The notes beneath the pieces are model-generated. The model was given only the letters and a program-made list of their open reading frames with translations. It did not search any database and was not told where the DNA came from. Shown one piece after another: positions 31,083-41,049 of a stretch of DNA of 50,738 nucleotides; the first letter of the stretch is position 1, and every line of letters starts with the position of its first letter. The stretch comes from Candidatus Falkowbacteria bacterium CG10_big_fil_rev_8_21_14_0_10_44_15. GTDB taxonomy: Bacteria > Patescibacteriota > Patescibacteriia > Patescibacteriales > XYC2-FULL-47-12. The stretch spans positions 1 through 50,738 of the forward strand of contig PFAT01000021.1 in assembly GCA_002773575.1 (NCBI GenBank), given 5' to 3'. A program made the position numbers and the translations under genes.

Positions 31083-31661
31083 ATGGATAATAATTTAACT
31101 AAATTAAACTTAGGCTGCGGCGAAGAAAAAAAAGCCGGCTATGTTAATTTAGATTGGCAGTCGCTGACAGAGCCGGATGTTAGACATGATTTAAACGAAT
31201 TTCCTTACCCGTTTGCGGATAATACTTTTGATTTGATCGAGGCCTCGCATATTGTAGAGCATTTAGACAAGCCATTCGCCGTAATGAAAGAATTGCATCG
31301 TATTTTAAAACCGGACGGCAAATTGTTAATTAAAGTGCCGCATTTCAGCCGCGGCTTTACGCACGCCGAGCACGCGCACGGTTTTGACGTTACTTTTCCG
31401 CTTTATTTTAATCGGCAATTCACTCGTTCCGGTTTTTACGGCGTGGAGTTTAAATTGGAGAAAATGCGTTTGCACTGGCTCGCCTTTTTTCACCTCTTGC
31501 CGTATTTGGGCTACGGGAAAATCAGCATTTTTATTCTGCGGATGATTAATGCAATAATTTCTTTTCTAGCTAACTTGAATCAAGGATTTTGCAGCCGGAT
31601 TTGGTGCTACTGGGTGGGAGGCTTTGACGAAATAGAATTTAATTTTATTTGCGTTAAGTAA
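31083..31661 (+). CDS. SAM-dependent methyltransferase
   Basis: 192 residues. The SAM loop is LNLGCGEEKKAGYVNLDW (about 7-24), followed by FADNTFDLIEASHIVEHLD and LKPDGKLLIKVPHFS. Histidines cluster in SRGFTHAEHAHGFD. The Methyltransf_11 class is clear, the acceptor is not. It is the first of three consecutive methyltransferase genes separated by 2-7 nt gaps, which suggests successive methylations of one glycan. Confidence 0.75.
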   Translation: MDNNLTKLNLGCGEEKKAGYVNLDWQSLTEPDVRHDLNEFPYPFADNTFDLIEASHIVEHLDKPFAVMKELHRILKPDGKLLIKVPHFSRGFTHAEHAHGFDVTFPLYFNRQFTRSGFYGVEFKLEKMRLHWLAFFHLLPYLGYGKISIFILRMINAIISFLANLNQGFCSRIWCYWVGGFDEIEFNFICVK

Positions 31662-31664
31662 TTT

Positions 31665-32498
31665 ATGAGCGTAAAATCCGACCAACCAACCGCCGCCGCT
31701 TTTGCCCAATCATGGAATAATTTGCCTAGCGGCTCAATTTATACTAAAGAGCAATTTGAGGATTGGCTTCAGCCATTGACAGCCAAAGAAATTCGCGGGC
31801 GAACAGTTTTAGAATTAGGCTGCGGCAACGGCAGCTTGCTTGCACATATGGCTAATTGGCAGCCGTCACTGTTGGTCGGCGTTGATTTGGGCGATTCAGT
31901 GGCGGCGGCCAAAAAAAATCTGGCGGCTTTGCCGTTCAAGCATTGGCAAATCATCAAAGCCGATTTGGTTGAATGGCAAAGCGATGGCTTTGACGTGGCA
32001 TACTGTATCGGCGTTCTGCATCATTTGCAAGAGCCGCGGGCGGGATTTGCCGCCGTTACTCGTAATGTTAAGCCGGGCGGCCAATTCCATATTTGGGTTT
32101 ACGCGCGCGAAGGCAACGGCGTGATTATATGTTTAGTTGACCCGTTGCGCAAAATAGTGTCCCGTTGCCTGCCTTGGTGGATGATAAAATACGGGATAGC
32201 CACGCCACTGGCGGCGCCATTTTTTTTATACGCTAAGCTATTATTTTATCTGCCGCGCTTAACTTGGCTGCGCAGTTTGCCGCTTTATCAATATTGCCTT
32301 TGGATAGCCAAGCGCGAATTTGCTTTTTTTCGCCATGTGGCCTTTGACCAACTAATAACGCCGCAGACAACTTATTTAAGCCGCAAAACTATTGAGAGTT
32401 GGCTTAAAAATAACCGGCGCGTAGATCAAGACAGCGTTTACATTATTAGCCGTAACGGCAATTCCTGGAAATTCGGGGGACGGGTTAAAAATAATTAG
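31665..32498 (+). CDS. SAM-dependent methyltransferase
   Basis: 277 residues. VLELGCGNGSLL (about 46-57) binds SAM, GVDLGDS gives the ribose-binding acid, and CIGVLHHLQEPRAGF and VKPGGQFHIWVYA complete the fold. A hydrophobic stretch after the core (about 185-205, TPLAAPFFLYAKLLFYLPRL) may sit against the membrane. The acceptor is unknown, probably a lipid-linked glycan. Confidence 0.75.
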   Translation: MSVKSDQPTAAAFAQSWNNLPSGSIYTKEQFEDWLQPLTAKEIRGRTVLELGCGNGSLLAHMANWQPSLLVGVDLGDSVAAAKKNLAALPFKHWQIIKADLVEWQSDGFDVAYCIGVLHHLQEPRAGFAAVTRNVKPGGQFHIWVYAREGNGVIICLVDPLRKIVSRCLPWWMIKYGIATPLAAPFFLYAKLLFYLPRLTWLRSLPLYQYCLWIAKREFAFFRHVAFDQLITPQTTYLSRKTIESWLKNNRRVDQDSVYIISRNGNSWKFGGRVKNN

Positions 32499-32500
32499 CT

Positions 32501-33232
32501 ATGGATGAAGTTTTGCATAAAACCTATCAGGAAGTAGAAGAAAGACATTGGTGGTTTGTCGGCCGGCGATTGCTTATTTGGCAGCTGCTGAAAAAACATT
32601 ATTACTCTGAAAAATCCGCGGCCATACTTGACGTCGGCTGCAACAGCGGCTTTTTGGTGGCGCAGTTGCAGACGGCGGGATATGACGCCGCCGGCTGCGA
32701 CATATCGGCGGAAGCCGTCAGTTACGGGCAAAACCAGGGCAGAAGGGGGCTATCGGTGTGCGCCTTGCCCCAGTTACATTATCCAAATGGACAATTTGAC
32801 GCCGTGCTGTGCCTTGATACTTTGGAGCATATCCGGGACGATAAACTGGCTATCAGGGAAATAGGCAGAGTTTTAAAACCGGGCGGAATTGCCATCGTTA
32901 CGGTCCCCGCTTTTATGTTTTTATGGGGTCTGCAGGACGAAATTTCCCATCACTTTCGCCGGTATACAAAAAAGGAATTATTAGTTAAAATACAAGCAGC
33001 CGGCTTTAGCATAGAGCGCGTGGGTTACTTTAATTTTTTTCTTTTCCCGCTAATTTATTTAGTACGGCAGGCCGCTAAAATAATGCCGCTGCGCCGCCGC
33101 TCCGATTTTGACATTAACAATAAGTTAGTAAATTATGTCCTCAAAAATATATTTTTATCGGAAATATGGCTATTAAAAATCATATCTTATCCGTTCGGCG
33201 TTTCTTTGCTGGTAGTAGCAAAGAAAATTTAA
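32501..33232 (+). CDS. SAM-dependent methyltransferase
   Basis: 243 residues. An N-terminal HWWFVGRR segment, typical of glycan-cluster methyltransferases, precedes the SAM loop ILDVGCNSGFLV (about 43-54). CLDTLEHIRDD and LKPGGIAIVTVPA follow, then a family-typical HHFRRYTKKEL stretch. Its C-terminal 67 nt overlap the start of the next GT-C gene, unusually long for this operon. Confidence 0.77.
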   Translation: MDEVLHKTYQEVEERHWWFVGRRLLIWQLLKKHYYSEKSAAILDVGCNSGFLVAQLQTAGYDAAGCDISAEAVSYGQNQGRRGLSVCALPQLHYPNGQFDAVLCLDTLEHIRDDKLAIREIGRVLKPGGIAIVTVPAFMFLWGLQDEISHHFRRYTKKELLVKIQAAGFSIERVGYFNFFLFPLIYLVRQAAKIMPLRRRSDFDINNKLVNYVLKNIFLSEIWLLKIISYPFGVSLLVVAKKI

Positions 33233-34926
33233 AATATATCGCGGCTGTCGGTTTGCTGTTTTTGATTTTTATCTCCCTGCGTTTGCCGCTGCTTGATTTT
33301 ATTTATCATCAGGACGAACACAAATGGGCGCGCATAGTTAACCCGGTTTTTAGTTTGCAGGGAGAAAGCGTGCATCCGCCCCTAACGGAGATCACCTTCT
33401 ATTACTTTGGCGAATTGTTTGGTTACGATCATCTGCGCTGGCTTATATTGTTGTTCGCCGCCGCCTGCTTTTGGCTGATCTTTGCAATCGCGCGCGAACA
33501 CTATGGTCCCAAGGCAGCTTTATGCTCGCTATTGTTATTTGCCATAGTTCCTTACAGCGTAATTGCCTCCATCCAGGTTGATATTGACGGCGCCATTTTG
33601 CCGCTTTGGATTTTATTGACTTTTTGGAGTTTTGCTAAAATTGATTGGCCAAATTTTAATCAAAGCGTTGCTAACCGCCGCTGGCTGATAATTTTTAGTA
33701 TAGCCATTTTGGGCGGGCTGTTATCAAAAATAAGCTTTGTGCTGATAGCGCCGGGATTATTTTTTTATTATTTACATCGCTATCAGGCAGCTATTAACCG
33801 CCGTTTGTTCGCGCGGGTGTTTTATGTCAGTTTGGCCGTACTGGCCGCATTAGCCCTGATTTTATTGCTCCTGCATTGGCTGTACCCGCCGCTTTCACCG
33901 GTCAGATTTTTGGAGTATACCAGAAATTTTTCCTGGTTTAATTTTTCCAGCCGCAATTATTCCCAAGTTTTATTTTTAGTCGCCAAAGCCGCGTTGCTTT
34001 TGTCTCCTTTTTTGTTATTATTGTCAAACTTAAAAAATTTTGGGCGGCGGCACGAATTTTGGGCATGGTATATTATATCCGGATTGCTTTTTTATTTGGT
34101 GCTGTTTGATTTCAGCAACCGCACCATTGACCGCTACCTGATGTTTTTGATTTTACCGTTAGTGTTTATCGGTGGAGATGCGTTAGCGCGCTGGCTTAAT
34201 GAGGCAAAGAATTCGGCTGGGCGTTCTTTCGTAACAAACAGTTTAATAGCCAGCGGCATAGTTTTATTACCGCTCGGGGCGTGGCTGGCTTTATCTTATA
34301 ATAAGATTCTGCCGCTCGTGCCCAAAATCGCTTACCTGGAACAGATAAAAAATTTAGATTTTAGTTTTCTGTTGCCGTTCTCCAGCGGTTCCGGCCCGCT
34401 TGGTTTTTACATGTCCGCTAAATTTATTATCGTATTTTGGACTTTGTCTTTGTCGGCTATTTTAATTTTTTATAAATTTTCTCACGGCAAATTTAAAAAT
34501 ATAATGCTGACAACTTTTATGTCGCTTGCTTTAATTTATTGTTTATTTTTTAACTTTGAATTAGCTTACGGCTGGCTATATGGTTCCCCGGATAAAGCAG
34601 CCGTCAGCATTTTACAGGCAACCATAGCTAATAAAGAAATTGACAAAGTAATAACTTACAATGATACCGGCGTCTATGAATTAGCTAGCGCCGGCAAACA
34701 CGGAGGACGTTTTTATACTCAGCCGCTATTTGAGGATTCCAGCCGTAGACGGATGCGCGAATATCAAGGATATTTTACAGTAGTTGATTTTCCGGAAATT
34801 AATAAGCAATCGGTGTTTTGGCGGTATTTACAAAGTTGCGGCACTGTCGCGCAAGCAGAGGACAAAAGAGTCAACGGCTATATTTTTGATTGCCGGGGCG
34901 GAGACATTAATTTATTAAAAGAGTAG
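33166..34926 (+). CDS. GT-C membrane glycosyltransferase (GT39-like)
   Basis: 586 residues with about 11 membrane segments. The first outside loop has Asp50-Glu51 (YHQDEHKW) and then HPPL (His70), matching the acidic pair and following motif of GT39-like enzymes. A short soluble C-terminal domain ends in a Cys pair (CGTVA and DCRGG). It transfers a sugar from polyprenyl phosphate outside the cell membrane; the acceptor is unknown. The ATG lies 67 nt inside the upstream gene. A later TTG near 33256 would avoid the overlap but trims the first helix, so the overlapping start was kept. Confidence 0.7.
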   Translation: MAIKNHILSVRRFFAGSSKENLKYIAAVGLLFLIFISLRLPLLDFIYHQDEHKWARIVNPVFSLQGESVHPPLTEITFYYFGELFGYDHLRWLILLFAAACFWLIFAIAREHYGPKAALCSLLLFAIVPYSVIASIQVDIDGAILPLWILLTFWSFAKIDWPNFNQSVANRRWLIIFSIAILGGLLSKISFVLIAPGLFFYYLHRYQAAINRRLFARVFYVSLAVLAALALILLLLHWLYPPLSPVRFLEYTRNFSWFNFSSRNYSQVLFLVAKAALLLSPFLLLLSNLKNFGRRHEFWAWYIISGLLFYLVLFDFSNRTIDRYLMFLILPLVFIGGDALARWLNEAKNSAGRSFVTNSLIASGIVLLPLGAWLALSYNKILPLVPKIAYLEQIKNLDFSFLLPFSSGSGPLGFYMSAKFIIVFWTLSLSAILIFYKFSHGKFKNIMLTTFMSLALIYCLFFNFELAYGWLYGSPDKAAVSILQATIANKEIDKVITYNDTGVYELASAGKHGGRFYTQPLFEDSSRRRMREYQGYFTVVDFPEINKQSVFWRYLQSCGTVAQAEDKRVNGYIFDCRGGDINLLKE

Positions 34927-34934
34927 GTTGCTGT

Positions 34935-36026
34935 ATGAAAATTTGTTTTTTGACGCATAATGTGGATATAAAAAATGGCACTGGCAGACTTACTTTCGAA
35001 TTTATTGCGCAGTTAAAAAAGGCTCTGCCTCAGGCGGGAGTTTTAATTTTAACTACGGTAGGCAGCAGTTACGAGGGTGAGCGGGTTATCTTATATCCAA
35101 ACAAAATAAAATTACTGGTGTCTTTGCCAAAATTGAGAAAAATTTTTGAGCGCTACGATATTATTCATGCCTTTGACGGGTGGCCCTATGGCGTGATTTC
35201 CGCCTTAGCGCACTTGGGCTTAAAAAATAAATTAGTAATCACCGCCATCGGCAGCGGCTCTTTACAGCCGCTTTATCGGTGGCCAACAGGAATACTGAAA
35301 TGGGCGTACCGGCAGGCCAATGCGTTGGTAGCCATTAGTTCCTATACGGCTCGAGAAATAAAAAAGAAAGCGCCCATTGTAAATATAAAAGTTATTCCAC
35401 TTGGCATTAACTGCGAGTATTTTTTCGTTCAAGGAAATGACGAAAAACATTTAGAAGACATTAAAACTTTCCAGCCGTATCTGCTCTCGGTAGGCAGGTT
35501 AAAACCAAGGAAGGGTTACCATGTCAGTTTGCGAGTATTTGCGGCCCTGACCGCTCAACATCCCACTTTGCGTTATGTTATTATCGGCAGCGGTCGGGGA
35601 GGCTACTATAGTGAGTTGCAAAAAATTATTGCCGAATTAGGCATTGCTAATAAAGTATTATTTAAAGAAAATGTCAGCGATGAAGAGCTCGCTTTTTGGT
35701 ACCGGCAGGCAGAATTGTTTATGTTGCTGCCGCAGAATATCAACTACGATGTAGAAGGTTTCGGGCTGGTTTTTTTGGAAGCGGCTGCTTTTGGCTTGCC
35801 GGTAATCGGCGCTGCCGACAGCGGGGCCGAGGACGCGGTGTGGGACGGACAAAACGGATTTTTAGTAAAGCCCACTAATATTGCCGCCGCCGCCGCTAGA
35901 GTACAGGAGATACTAAATAATCAGGAGTTACGGCAAAAATTAAGCGTTAACTCAATGTTGTTTGCCAAAAAAATGTCCTGGGGGCATACTATTGATAGTT
36001 ATCTAAAATTATATCAATCTCTATGA
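34935..36026 (+). CDS. GT4-family glycosyltransferase without repeat arrays
   Basis: 363 residues. MKICFLTHNVDIKNGTGRLT starts the acceptor domain. LLSVGRLKPRKGY, VIIGSGRGGYY and the EX7E motif EGFGLVFLEAA mark the donor domain. The interdomain linker and the two loops that carry heptad arrays in the upstream paralogs have ordinary sequence here (CEYFFVQGNDEKHLEDIK for the linker). Usual NDP-sugar transfer is expected; the substrate is unknown. It overlaps the following methyltransferase by 4 nt. Confidence 0.83.
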   Translation: MKICFLTHNVDIKNGTGRLTFEFIAQLKKALPQAGVLILTTVGSSYEGERVILYPNKIKLLVSLPKLRKIFERYDIIHAFDGWPYGVISALAHLGLKNKLVITAIGSGSLQPLYRWPTGILKWAYRQANALVAISSYTAREIKKKAPIVNIKVIPLGINCEYFFVQGNDEKHLEDIKTFQPYLLSVGRLKPRKGYHVSLRVFAALTAQHPTLRYVIIGSGRGGYYSELQKIIAELGIANKVLFKENVSDEELAFWYRQAELFMLLPQNINYDVEGFGLVFLEAAAFGLPVIGAADSGAEDAVWDGQNGFLVKPTNIAAAAARVQEILNNQELRQKLSVNSMLFAKKMSWGHTIDSYLKLYQSL

Positions 36027-36649
36027 GTTATTATTCCGATACGCAGTACAAAGCCAAAGAAGATATTTGGTTTGAGCAGTTTTATTTTGAAAGATTTTTT
36101 AAGGGCAACCCAGGCCCAATTTTGGATGTAGGCTGCGCTACGGGAAATTTTATCGCAGTCAGGCCCGACATTATTGAAGGGATTGAAGTTGATGAAGATT
36201 CTTTGCACATCTGCCGTGAGCGCGGTTTTAAGGCAAAAAAAATAAATGTAGAAAATGAACTGGAAGCGTTGTCTGATAATTTCTATCAAGGCGTATATGT
36301 GAAACAGGTCGTTGAACATTTACATAACCCTTTGTATTTTTTTAAGCATCTTTACCGGATGCTGAAGCCGGGCGGTAAAGCAGTAATTTTAACTCCCAAT
36401 TGCCCTTACGCCTTAAACAGATTTTTTTGGGACGATTATACGCACGAGCGGCCATTTACCCAAGAAAGCTTAAAGCGCATCGCGCTGGACGCCGGTTGGC
36501 AAAAAATAAAAATTTATGCCGATTTTCGCTGTTTTCCCGGATTAGGAAAACTAATCAGATTGTTTGACCTATCGCCGAAGTTTATTAGCGCAGCGCAGAA
36601 TCTTTTTTTTATCAGGGGGTTGAGTTTAATTATGGAATTAGAGAAATAA
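36023..36649 (+). CDS. SAM-dependent methyltransferase
   Basis: 208 residues. ILDVGCATGNFI (about 33-44) is the SAM loop, IEGIEVDEDSL holds the ribose-binding acid, and VVEHLHNPLYFFKHLYRML and KPGGKAVILTPNC follow. Methyltransf_11/23 class. The acceptor is unknown. It is translationally coupled to the GT4 genes on either side, so it may methylate the sugar that one of them adds. Confidence 0.75.
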   Translation: MSYYSDTQYKAKEDIWFEQFYFERFFKGNPGPILDVGCATGNFIAVRPDIIEGIEVDEDSLHICRERGFKAKKINVENELEALSDNFYQGVYVKQVVEHLHNPLYFFKHLYRMLKPGGKAVILTPNCPYALNRFFWDDYTHERPFTQESLKRIALDAGWQKIKIYADFRCFPGLGKLIRLFDLSPKFISAAQNLFFIRGLSLIMELEK

Positions 36650-36653
36650 ATAG

Positions 36654-37796
36654 ATGACCACAGCTAATTTATCGCGCCGGAAATTAATATATCTCGCAGA
36701 CATGCGCCTGCCGACTGATTGGGCGCACGGTATCCAAATAATGAAAATGTGCGAGTCGTTCGCTTTGGCCGGCATAGCCGTGGAATTAGTTGTGCCGCGG
36801 CGTTTTAACAAAATCAAACAAGATCCTTTTTCATATTATAACATCCGGCATCGCTTCAAAATTACCAAATTGCCCTGTATTGATTTGATGCCGCTGTCAA
36901 ATAGCGCCTTTATTTTTTTATTGCAAAAATTTAGCTTTTTAATTAGCGCGCGAGTTTACCTTAGCTTTAAAAAATTTTATATTTTGTACACTCGCGAACA
37001 TTGGGCCGGCTTATTTTTCCCAAAGGTTGCTTTGGAAATCCATGTTTTGCCTGTTAAAATAAAAACCATAGATATTGCCATCTGGCGCCGAGCAAGGGCA
37101 TTGATAGTTTTAACGAATTTTATTAAACAAAAGATAGTAGCGGCGCGAATTGCGGCAGACAAAATTTTAATTGCGCCGGATGGAGTAGACGCGGCTGACT
37201 TTAATTTGCCGCTATCGCCGGCACAAGCAAGACAAGCATTAGATTTGCCGGCGGACAAAAAGTTAGTTATTTATAGTGGTAGCTTGAGCTTATACTCCTG
37301 GAAAGGAGTTGACATACTACTAAAGGCGGCTCACTATTTGCCTGACAATGTTCTAGTCGTTTTAGTAGGGGGAAGTGAAGCGGAAATTCAGAGCATAAAA
37401 AGCAAAATAACTACCGACAATGTTTTATTAGTCGGCCGCCAACCATACGCTAAAATACCATATTATCTAAAGGCAGCGGATGTTTTGGCGTTGCCGAATA
37501 AATCCGGAGATGTAATGTCGGAACAATACACCTCGCCTTTAAAAATGTTTGAATATATGGCGAGCGGCCGGCCGATTGTGGCTAGTGATCTGCCATCACT
37601 GCGGGAAGTTTTGAATGAAGATAATGCCCTGCTCGTTCCGCCCGGTGATCCGTTGGCCTTGGCGCGCGGTATCATGCAGACGGTGAATGATAGGGAAACA
37701 GCCGAACATCGGGCCGCGCGGGCTTGCCAAGATGTTGAGCGGTATAGTTGGCAGAAGCGGGCTCAAAATATATTAAATTTGATACAAAGTAAATGA
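36654..37796 (+). CDS. GT4-like glycosyltransferase
   Basis: 380 residues, GT-B fold. It starts RRKLIYLADMRLPTDWAHGI. The C-domain has VIYSGSLSLYSWKGVD and the TSPLKMFEYMASGRP motif, a form seen in GT4 members that lack the first Glu of EX7E. No heptad arrays at the homologous loops. The substrate is unknown. It overlaps the next gene by 4 nt. Confidence 0.78.
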   Translation: MTTANLSRRKLIYLADMRLPTDWAHGIQIMKMCESFALAGIAVELVVPRRFNKIKQDPFSYYNIRHRFKITKLPCIDLMPLSNSAFIFLLQKFSFLISARVYLSFKKFYILYTREHWAGLFFPKVALEIHVLPVKIKTIDIAIWRRARALIVLTNFIKQKIVAARIAADKILIAPDGVDAADFNLPLSPAQARQALDLPADKKLVIYSGSLSLYSWKGVDILLKAAHYLPDNVLVVLVGGSEAEIQSIKSKITTDNVLLVGRQPYAKIPYYLKAADVLALPNKSGDVMSEQYTSPLKMFEYMASGRPIVASDLPSLREVLNEDNALLVPPGDPLALARGIMQTVNDRETAEHRAARACQDVERYSWQKRAQNILNLIQSK

Positions 37797-38509
37797 AAAA
37801 TTTAATTATTATCCCAACATATAACGAGAGGAAAAATATCGCGCCGCTCATTAGGGAAATTTTTGCAATTACTCCGGATATGTATGTCATGGTAGTAGAC
37901 GATAACTCGCCTGACAAGACCTACGAGCTGGTACAGGAGCTTATGATCAGTTGGACGAGATTGTCACTATTGTTAAGGGAGAAAAAAGAGGGCTTGCGCA
38001 AGGCGTATGTGCACGCTTTTGAAAAGGCGCTGAACGATGTTGAGGTGGGAAATATAATTATGATGGACGCTGATTTTTCCCATGATCCAAAGTATATACC
38101 TAAATTTTTAGAGGTGTTAAATAATTTTGATGCAGTTGTGGGCTCTAGATACGCGCCGGCGGGCGGCACTGAAGGCTGGGCGTTATGGCGGCGCTTATTA
38201 AGCAGATATGGAAATAAATATGCGCGAAGCGTTATCGGCCTGCCGGTGCATGATTGCACGGGAGGTTTTAATGCTATGAGGACATCTATTTTAAGAAATA
38301 TAAATTTAGACGATCTTGATATGTCAGGGTACGCATTTTTAATTGAGTTAAAATATCTTTTGTGGAAATCAGGAGCGCGTCTGACAGAAATTCCCATCAT
38401 TTTTAAGAACCGTCGGGAAGAGAAATCAAAAATGTCCAGCCACATTATAAGGGAAGGCCTGCTAGCTCCTTGGTATATAAGAAAAAAGAAGTATAATTTT
38501 CATGATTGA
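37793..38509 (+). CDS. Polyprenol monophosphomannose synthase-like GT2 (DPM1 type)
   Basis: 238 residues, the usual soluble DPM1 length and without membrane helices. LIIIPTYNERKNI, VVDDNSPD (34-41), MDADFSHDP with the metal-binding DAD at 92-94, and GSRYAPAGG are hallmark motifs. It makes polyprenyl-phosphate mannose (or a related hexose) from GDP-mannose, the donor for GT-C enzymes such as the two large membrane proteins downstream. An 8-nt overlap couples it to the 38502 gene, which suggests that the two act together. Confidence 0.85.
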   Translation: MKNLIIIPTYNERKNIAPLIREIFAITPDMYVMVVDDNSPDKTYELVQELMISWTRLSLLLREKKEGLRKAYVHAFEKALNDVEVGNIIMMDADFSHDPKYIPKFLEVLNNFDAVVGSRYAPAGGTEGWALWRRLLSRYGNKYARSVIGLPVHDCTGGFNAMRTSILRNINLDDLDMSGYAFLIELKYLLWKSGARLTEIPIIFKNRREEKSKMSSHIIREGLLAPWYIRKKKYNFHD

Positions 38510-40307
38510 TATGCAGTTACAGATTTTTTTAAAAAAATACCGCTACTTTATTGCTCTATTAGCAGTTGTGGTAATTATTATTGCCACGGCTTTAATCTTG
38601 ATATTTGCGACCGTTGAGTCTGGTTGGGAGGGCGTGCCGCTGCAGTTTACCGGCGACAGTTATTTTTATTATGCCCGTCTGAAAGAAATATTTGATGGCC
38701 ACCCGTTTATCGGCAACCCGTTTTATATTGAGCATAACAATGAACTGGCGCCGGCTTTTTTTGTGGCCGATTGGCTGGCGGCAGCGCCCTTATTTTTAGG
38801 ACTATCCATTAGCGGGACGGTTATATTTAATTTATTTTTTTGGTCGCTTTTGTTTGTGGCGCTTTTTTATTTGATATTGCGTCTTAGCGGCGTGTCGGAG
38901 AAGTTGTCTTTTATAGGCGCTTTATTGGGCTATGCCGCCTCTTTTTCCATGTTGGCCAGAGCCGTTTCTCTGCAAACTGTTTTTCCGGCGTTTTTGGGCT
39001 TTTTGTTGGCAATGATTATATGGCAAAAATATCCCACCAATAAAAAAGCGACATTTTGTGTGGCCTTAACCATGACGGCATCAGTTTATGTCTACACATA
39101 TTTATCGCAGATAATAGTTGTGTTTATTCCGCTTCTGCTTTTGTACTTGTATGTTAAGCGCCGCCGCATTGAGGCGTTTTATTTGTTTTTGGCTTGTGTC
39201 TTGGCGTTTATATTATCCCTGCCTTTTATTATTTATACTTGGCGTCAAATTAATTCCCCTTATTTTTGGGAAACAATGGAGCGAGTCGGTTTGGTCTATA
39301 CGCACTTGCCGGCGTTTAATTTTGTTACAGCCGGTTTTTGGGCGGTGGCTATGATAGTTTTATTACTTTTATCTTGGCGTTGGTTGCCCGTGTTGCGTCA
39401 TGACGGAGCATACGTCAAATTTTTAAACCTGTTTTCCTTAAGCGGTTTGGCTATGGTTATCACTTCGGGCAGTAACATTATTACCGGTAAAGAGTCGGAA
39501 AATTCCCAGCACATTGAACGGTTTATGATAGTGTGGTTGGTTATGACTTTGATTATTTTTCTATCTCACACATTAAAATACAGACAATCGTTTTGGCAGA
39601 TGCATCCAATACGGCGAGTGGTTTTGACAGTACTGTTTTTAATAGCCGGTGTTGGTGTTGTGGTATATGCGCGGGAGGGGTTTAGTATAGTTTCTATGGT
39701 GCGTGATAACAGACAGAGTGTTGTTGAGCGACAGTCGTATGCGGCACCCTTGCGTTGGCTTGAAGATAATAGTATTGAACCAGCTGTCATATGGACTATT
39801 GGCGCTGATGATGTAAATAATTATGTTACTATAATGACGAAACACTATGTATTTTTCGTGCCTTCCGCGCTCACATACTTATTATCAGATGCGGAACATG
39901 CCGAGAGATATCTTGCTTATCATTTTTTTGATAATTTAGAGCAAGCAGATATTGAAAGAGATTTTTGGTCGTATGCGGGCGTAGCCCATGCTGTTCACCA
40001 ACATAAAGTATACAACCGCCGAGTGCGCGTATGCCGGTTGCTATTACTTGATAAAATGGGTTATAATTGTGGAGAGTTGACTGATTCCATTGCATTTCAA
40101 GGCAGAGATTTCTTTCAAAATTTGTATAACCAGTATGTGAAAGAAATTAAGCCCAACATAGTCCAAAAGTTGCAAAAATACCAAGTGTCATATATATTGG
40201 TTGACGGTTTATATTATCCTAACATGGCAGATAATTTTGCCATGGCTGGCATAAACAGCACCTTGGCGTACCGGGATAATAGATTCAGTATTTATATCAT
40301 TAAATAG
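38502..40307 (+). CDS. Large GT-C-like membrane protein, family unassigned (copy 1)
   Basis: 601 residues with about 11-12 membrane segments. The first outside loop contains the signature YYARLKEIFDGHPFIGNP (about 54-71), preceded by an acidic GDS. A near-copy of this signature is in the 42757 protein. The acidic loop after helix 1 is the GT-C layout for enzymes that use polyprenyl-phosphate donors. A C-terminal soluble region of about 150 residues follows. I do not recognise a named family. It is coupled to a DPM1-like gene, so polyprenyl-phosphate mannose is the probable donor, which is inference. The third copy of this loop was looked for elsewhere in the window and not found. Confidence 0.65.
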   Translation: MIDMQLQIFLKKYRYFIALLAVVVIIIATALILIFATVESGWEGVPLQFTGDSYFYYARLKEIFDGHPFIGNPFYIEHNNELAPAFFVADWLAAAPLFLGLSISGTVIFNLFFWSLLFVALFYLILRLSGVSEKLSFIGALLGYAASFSMLARAVSLQTVFPAFLGFLLAMIIWQKYPTNKKATFCVALTMTASVYVYTYLSQIIVVFIPLLLLYLYVKRRRIEAFYLFLACVLAFILSLPFIIYTWRQINSPYFWETMERVGLVYTHLPAFNFVTAGFWAVAMIVLLLLSWRWLPVLRHDGAYVKFLNLFSLSGLAMVITSGSNIITGKESENSQHIERFMIVWLVMTLIIFLSHTLKYRQSFWQMHPIRRVVLTVLFLIAGVGVVVYAREGFSIVSMVRDNRQSVVERQSYAAPLRWLEDNSIEPAVIWTIGADDVNNYVTIMTKHYVFFVPSALTYLLSDAEHAERYLAYHFFDNLEQADIERDFWSYAGVAHAVHQHKVYNRRVRVCRLLLLDKMGYNCGELTDSIAFQGRDFFQNLYNQYVKEIKPNIVQKLQKYQVSYILVDGLYYPNMADNFAMAGINSTLAYRDNRFSIYIIK

Positions 40308-40319
40308 AAATTGTTAATT

Positions 40320-41039
40320 ATGACCACCATAAACTCCATTTCCATTTTTTTCCCCTGCTATAATGATAAAGGCACTGTTGAGAAGCTTTTAAATGATTCT
40401 GTTGCCACAATTAATAAGTTAGGAGTAGAGGATTACGAAATTATTTTTATTGATGATGGTTCAACTGACGGCGCGCGAGAATTACTGGCGTCACTACAGG
40501 GGAGAACGCCTAACTTCAAAGTGATTTTGCACGAAAAAAATTTCGGCTATGGCAGAGTGCTTAGAAGCGGTTTTGCGGCCGCCAGCAAGGAATGGATATT
40601 TTATTCTGATGGTGATGCCCAATATGACGTTAAAGAATTGCCCCTGCTTATTAGTGCATTGGAAGAAGGCGTAGATTTCGTGAGCGGTTATAAAATGAAA
40701 AGAAACGATTCTTTGAGCAGAATTATTCTTGGTAAAGTATATCAATGGGGAATTAAAATTATTTTTATGCTCAAAATCAGAGATGTTGACTGCAACTTTC
40801 GTTTAATTAGGAAATATAAAATGGACCAAATAACTCTTAGAAGTGATAGCGGCAGTGTTTGTTTAGAATTAGTTAAAAAATTGCAGAATGCCAAGGCAAT
40901 TATGCGGCAAGTACCAGTACATCACTATTCCCGCATTTACGGCCATTCACAGTTTTTCAATATCAAAAGAATAAATACTATGGTTATTACCTTGTTTAAA
41001 TTGTGGTGGCCTTTGGTAATTTTGAAAAAGACAAAGTAA
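40320..41039 (+). CDS. GT2 glycosyltransferase, dolichyl-phosphate sugar synthase-like
   Basis: 239 residues from the ATG at 40320; an in-frame TTG 9 nt before it is less likely. SISIFFPCYNDKGTVEKLL, FIDDGSTDG (44-52) and the DGD at 97-99 (YSDGDAQYD) mark the GT-A catalytic domain. There is one weak hydrophobic stretch near the end. It probably charges polyprenyl phosphate or adds a sugar at the cytoplasmic face. It lies 12 nt after the GT-C-like gene. Confidence 0.8.
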   Translation: MTTINSISIFFPCYNDKGTVEKLLNDSVATINKLGVEDYEIIFIDDGSTDGARELLASLQGRTPNFKVILHEKNFGYGRVLRSGFAAASKEWIFYSDGDAQYDVKELPLLISALEEGVDFVSGYKMKRNDSLSRIILGKVYQWGIKIIFMLKIRDVDCNFRLIRKYKMDQITLRSDSGSVCLELVKKLQNAKAIMRQVPVHHYSRIYGHSQFFNIKRINTMVITLFKLWWPLVILKKTK

Positions 41040-41049
41040 AATTAATTTT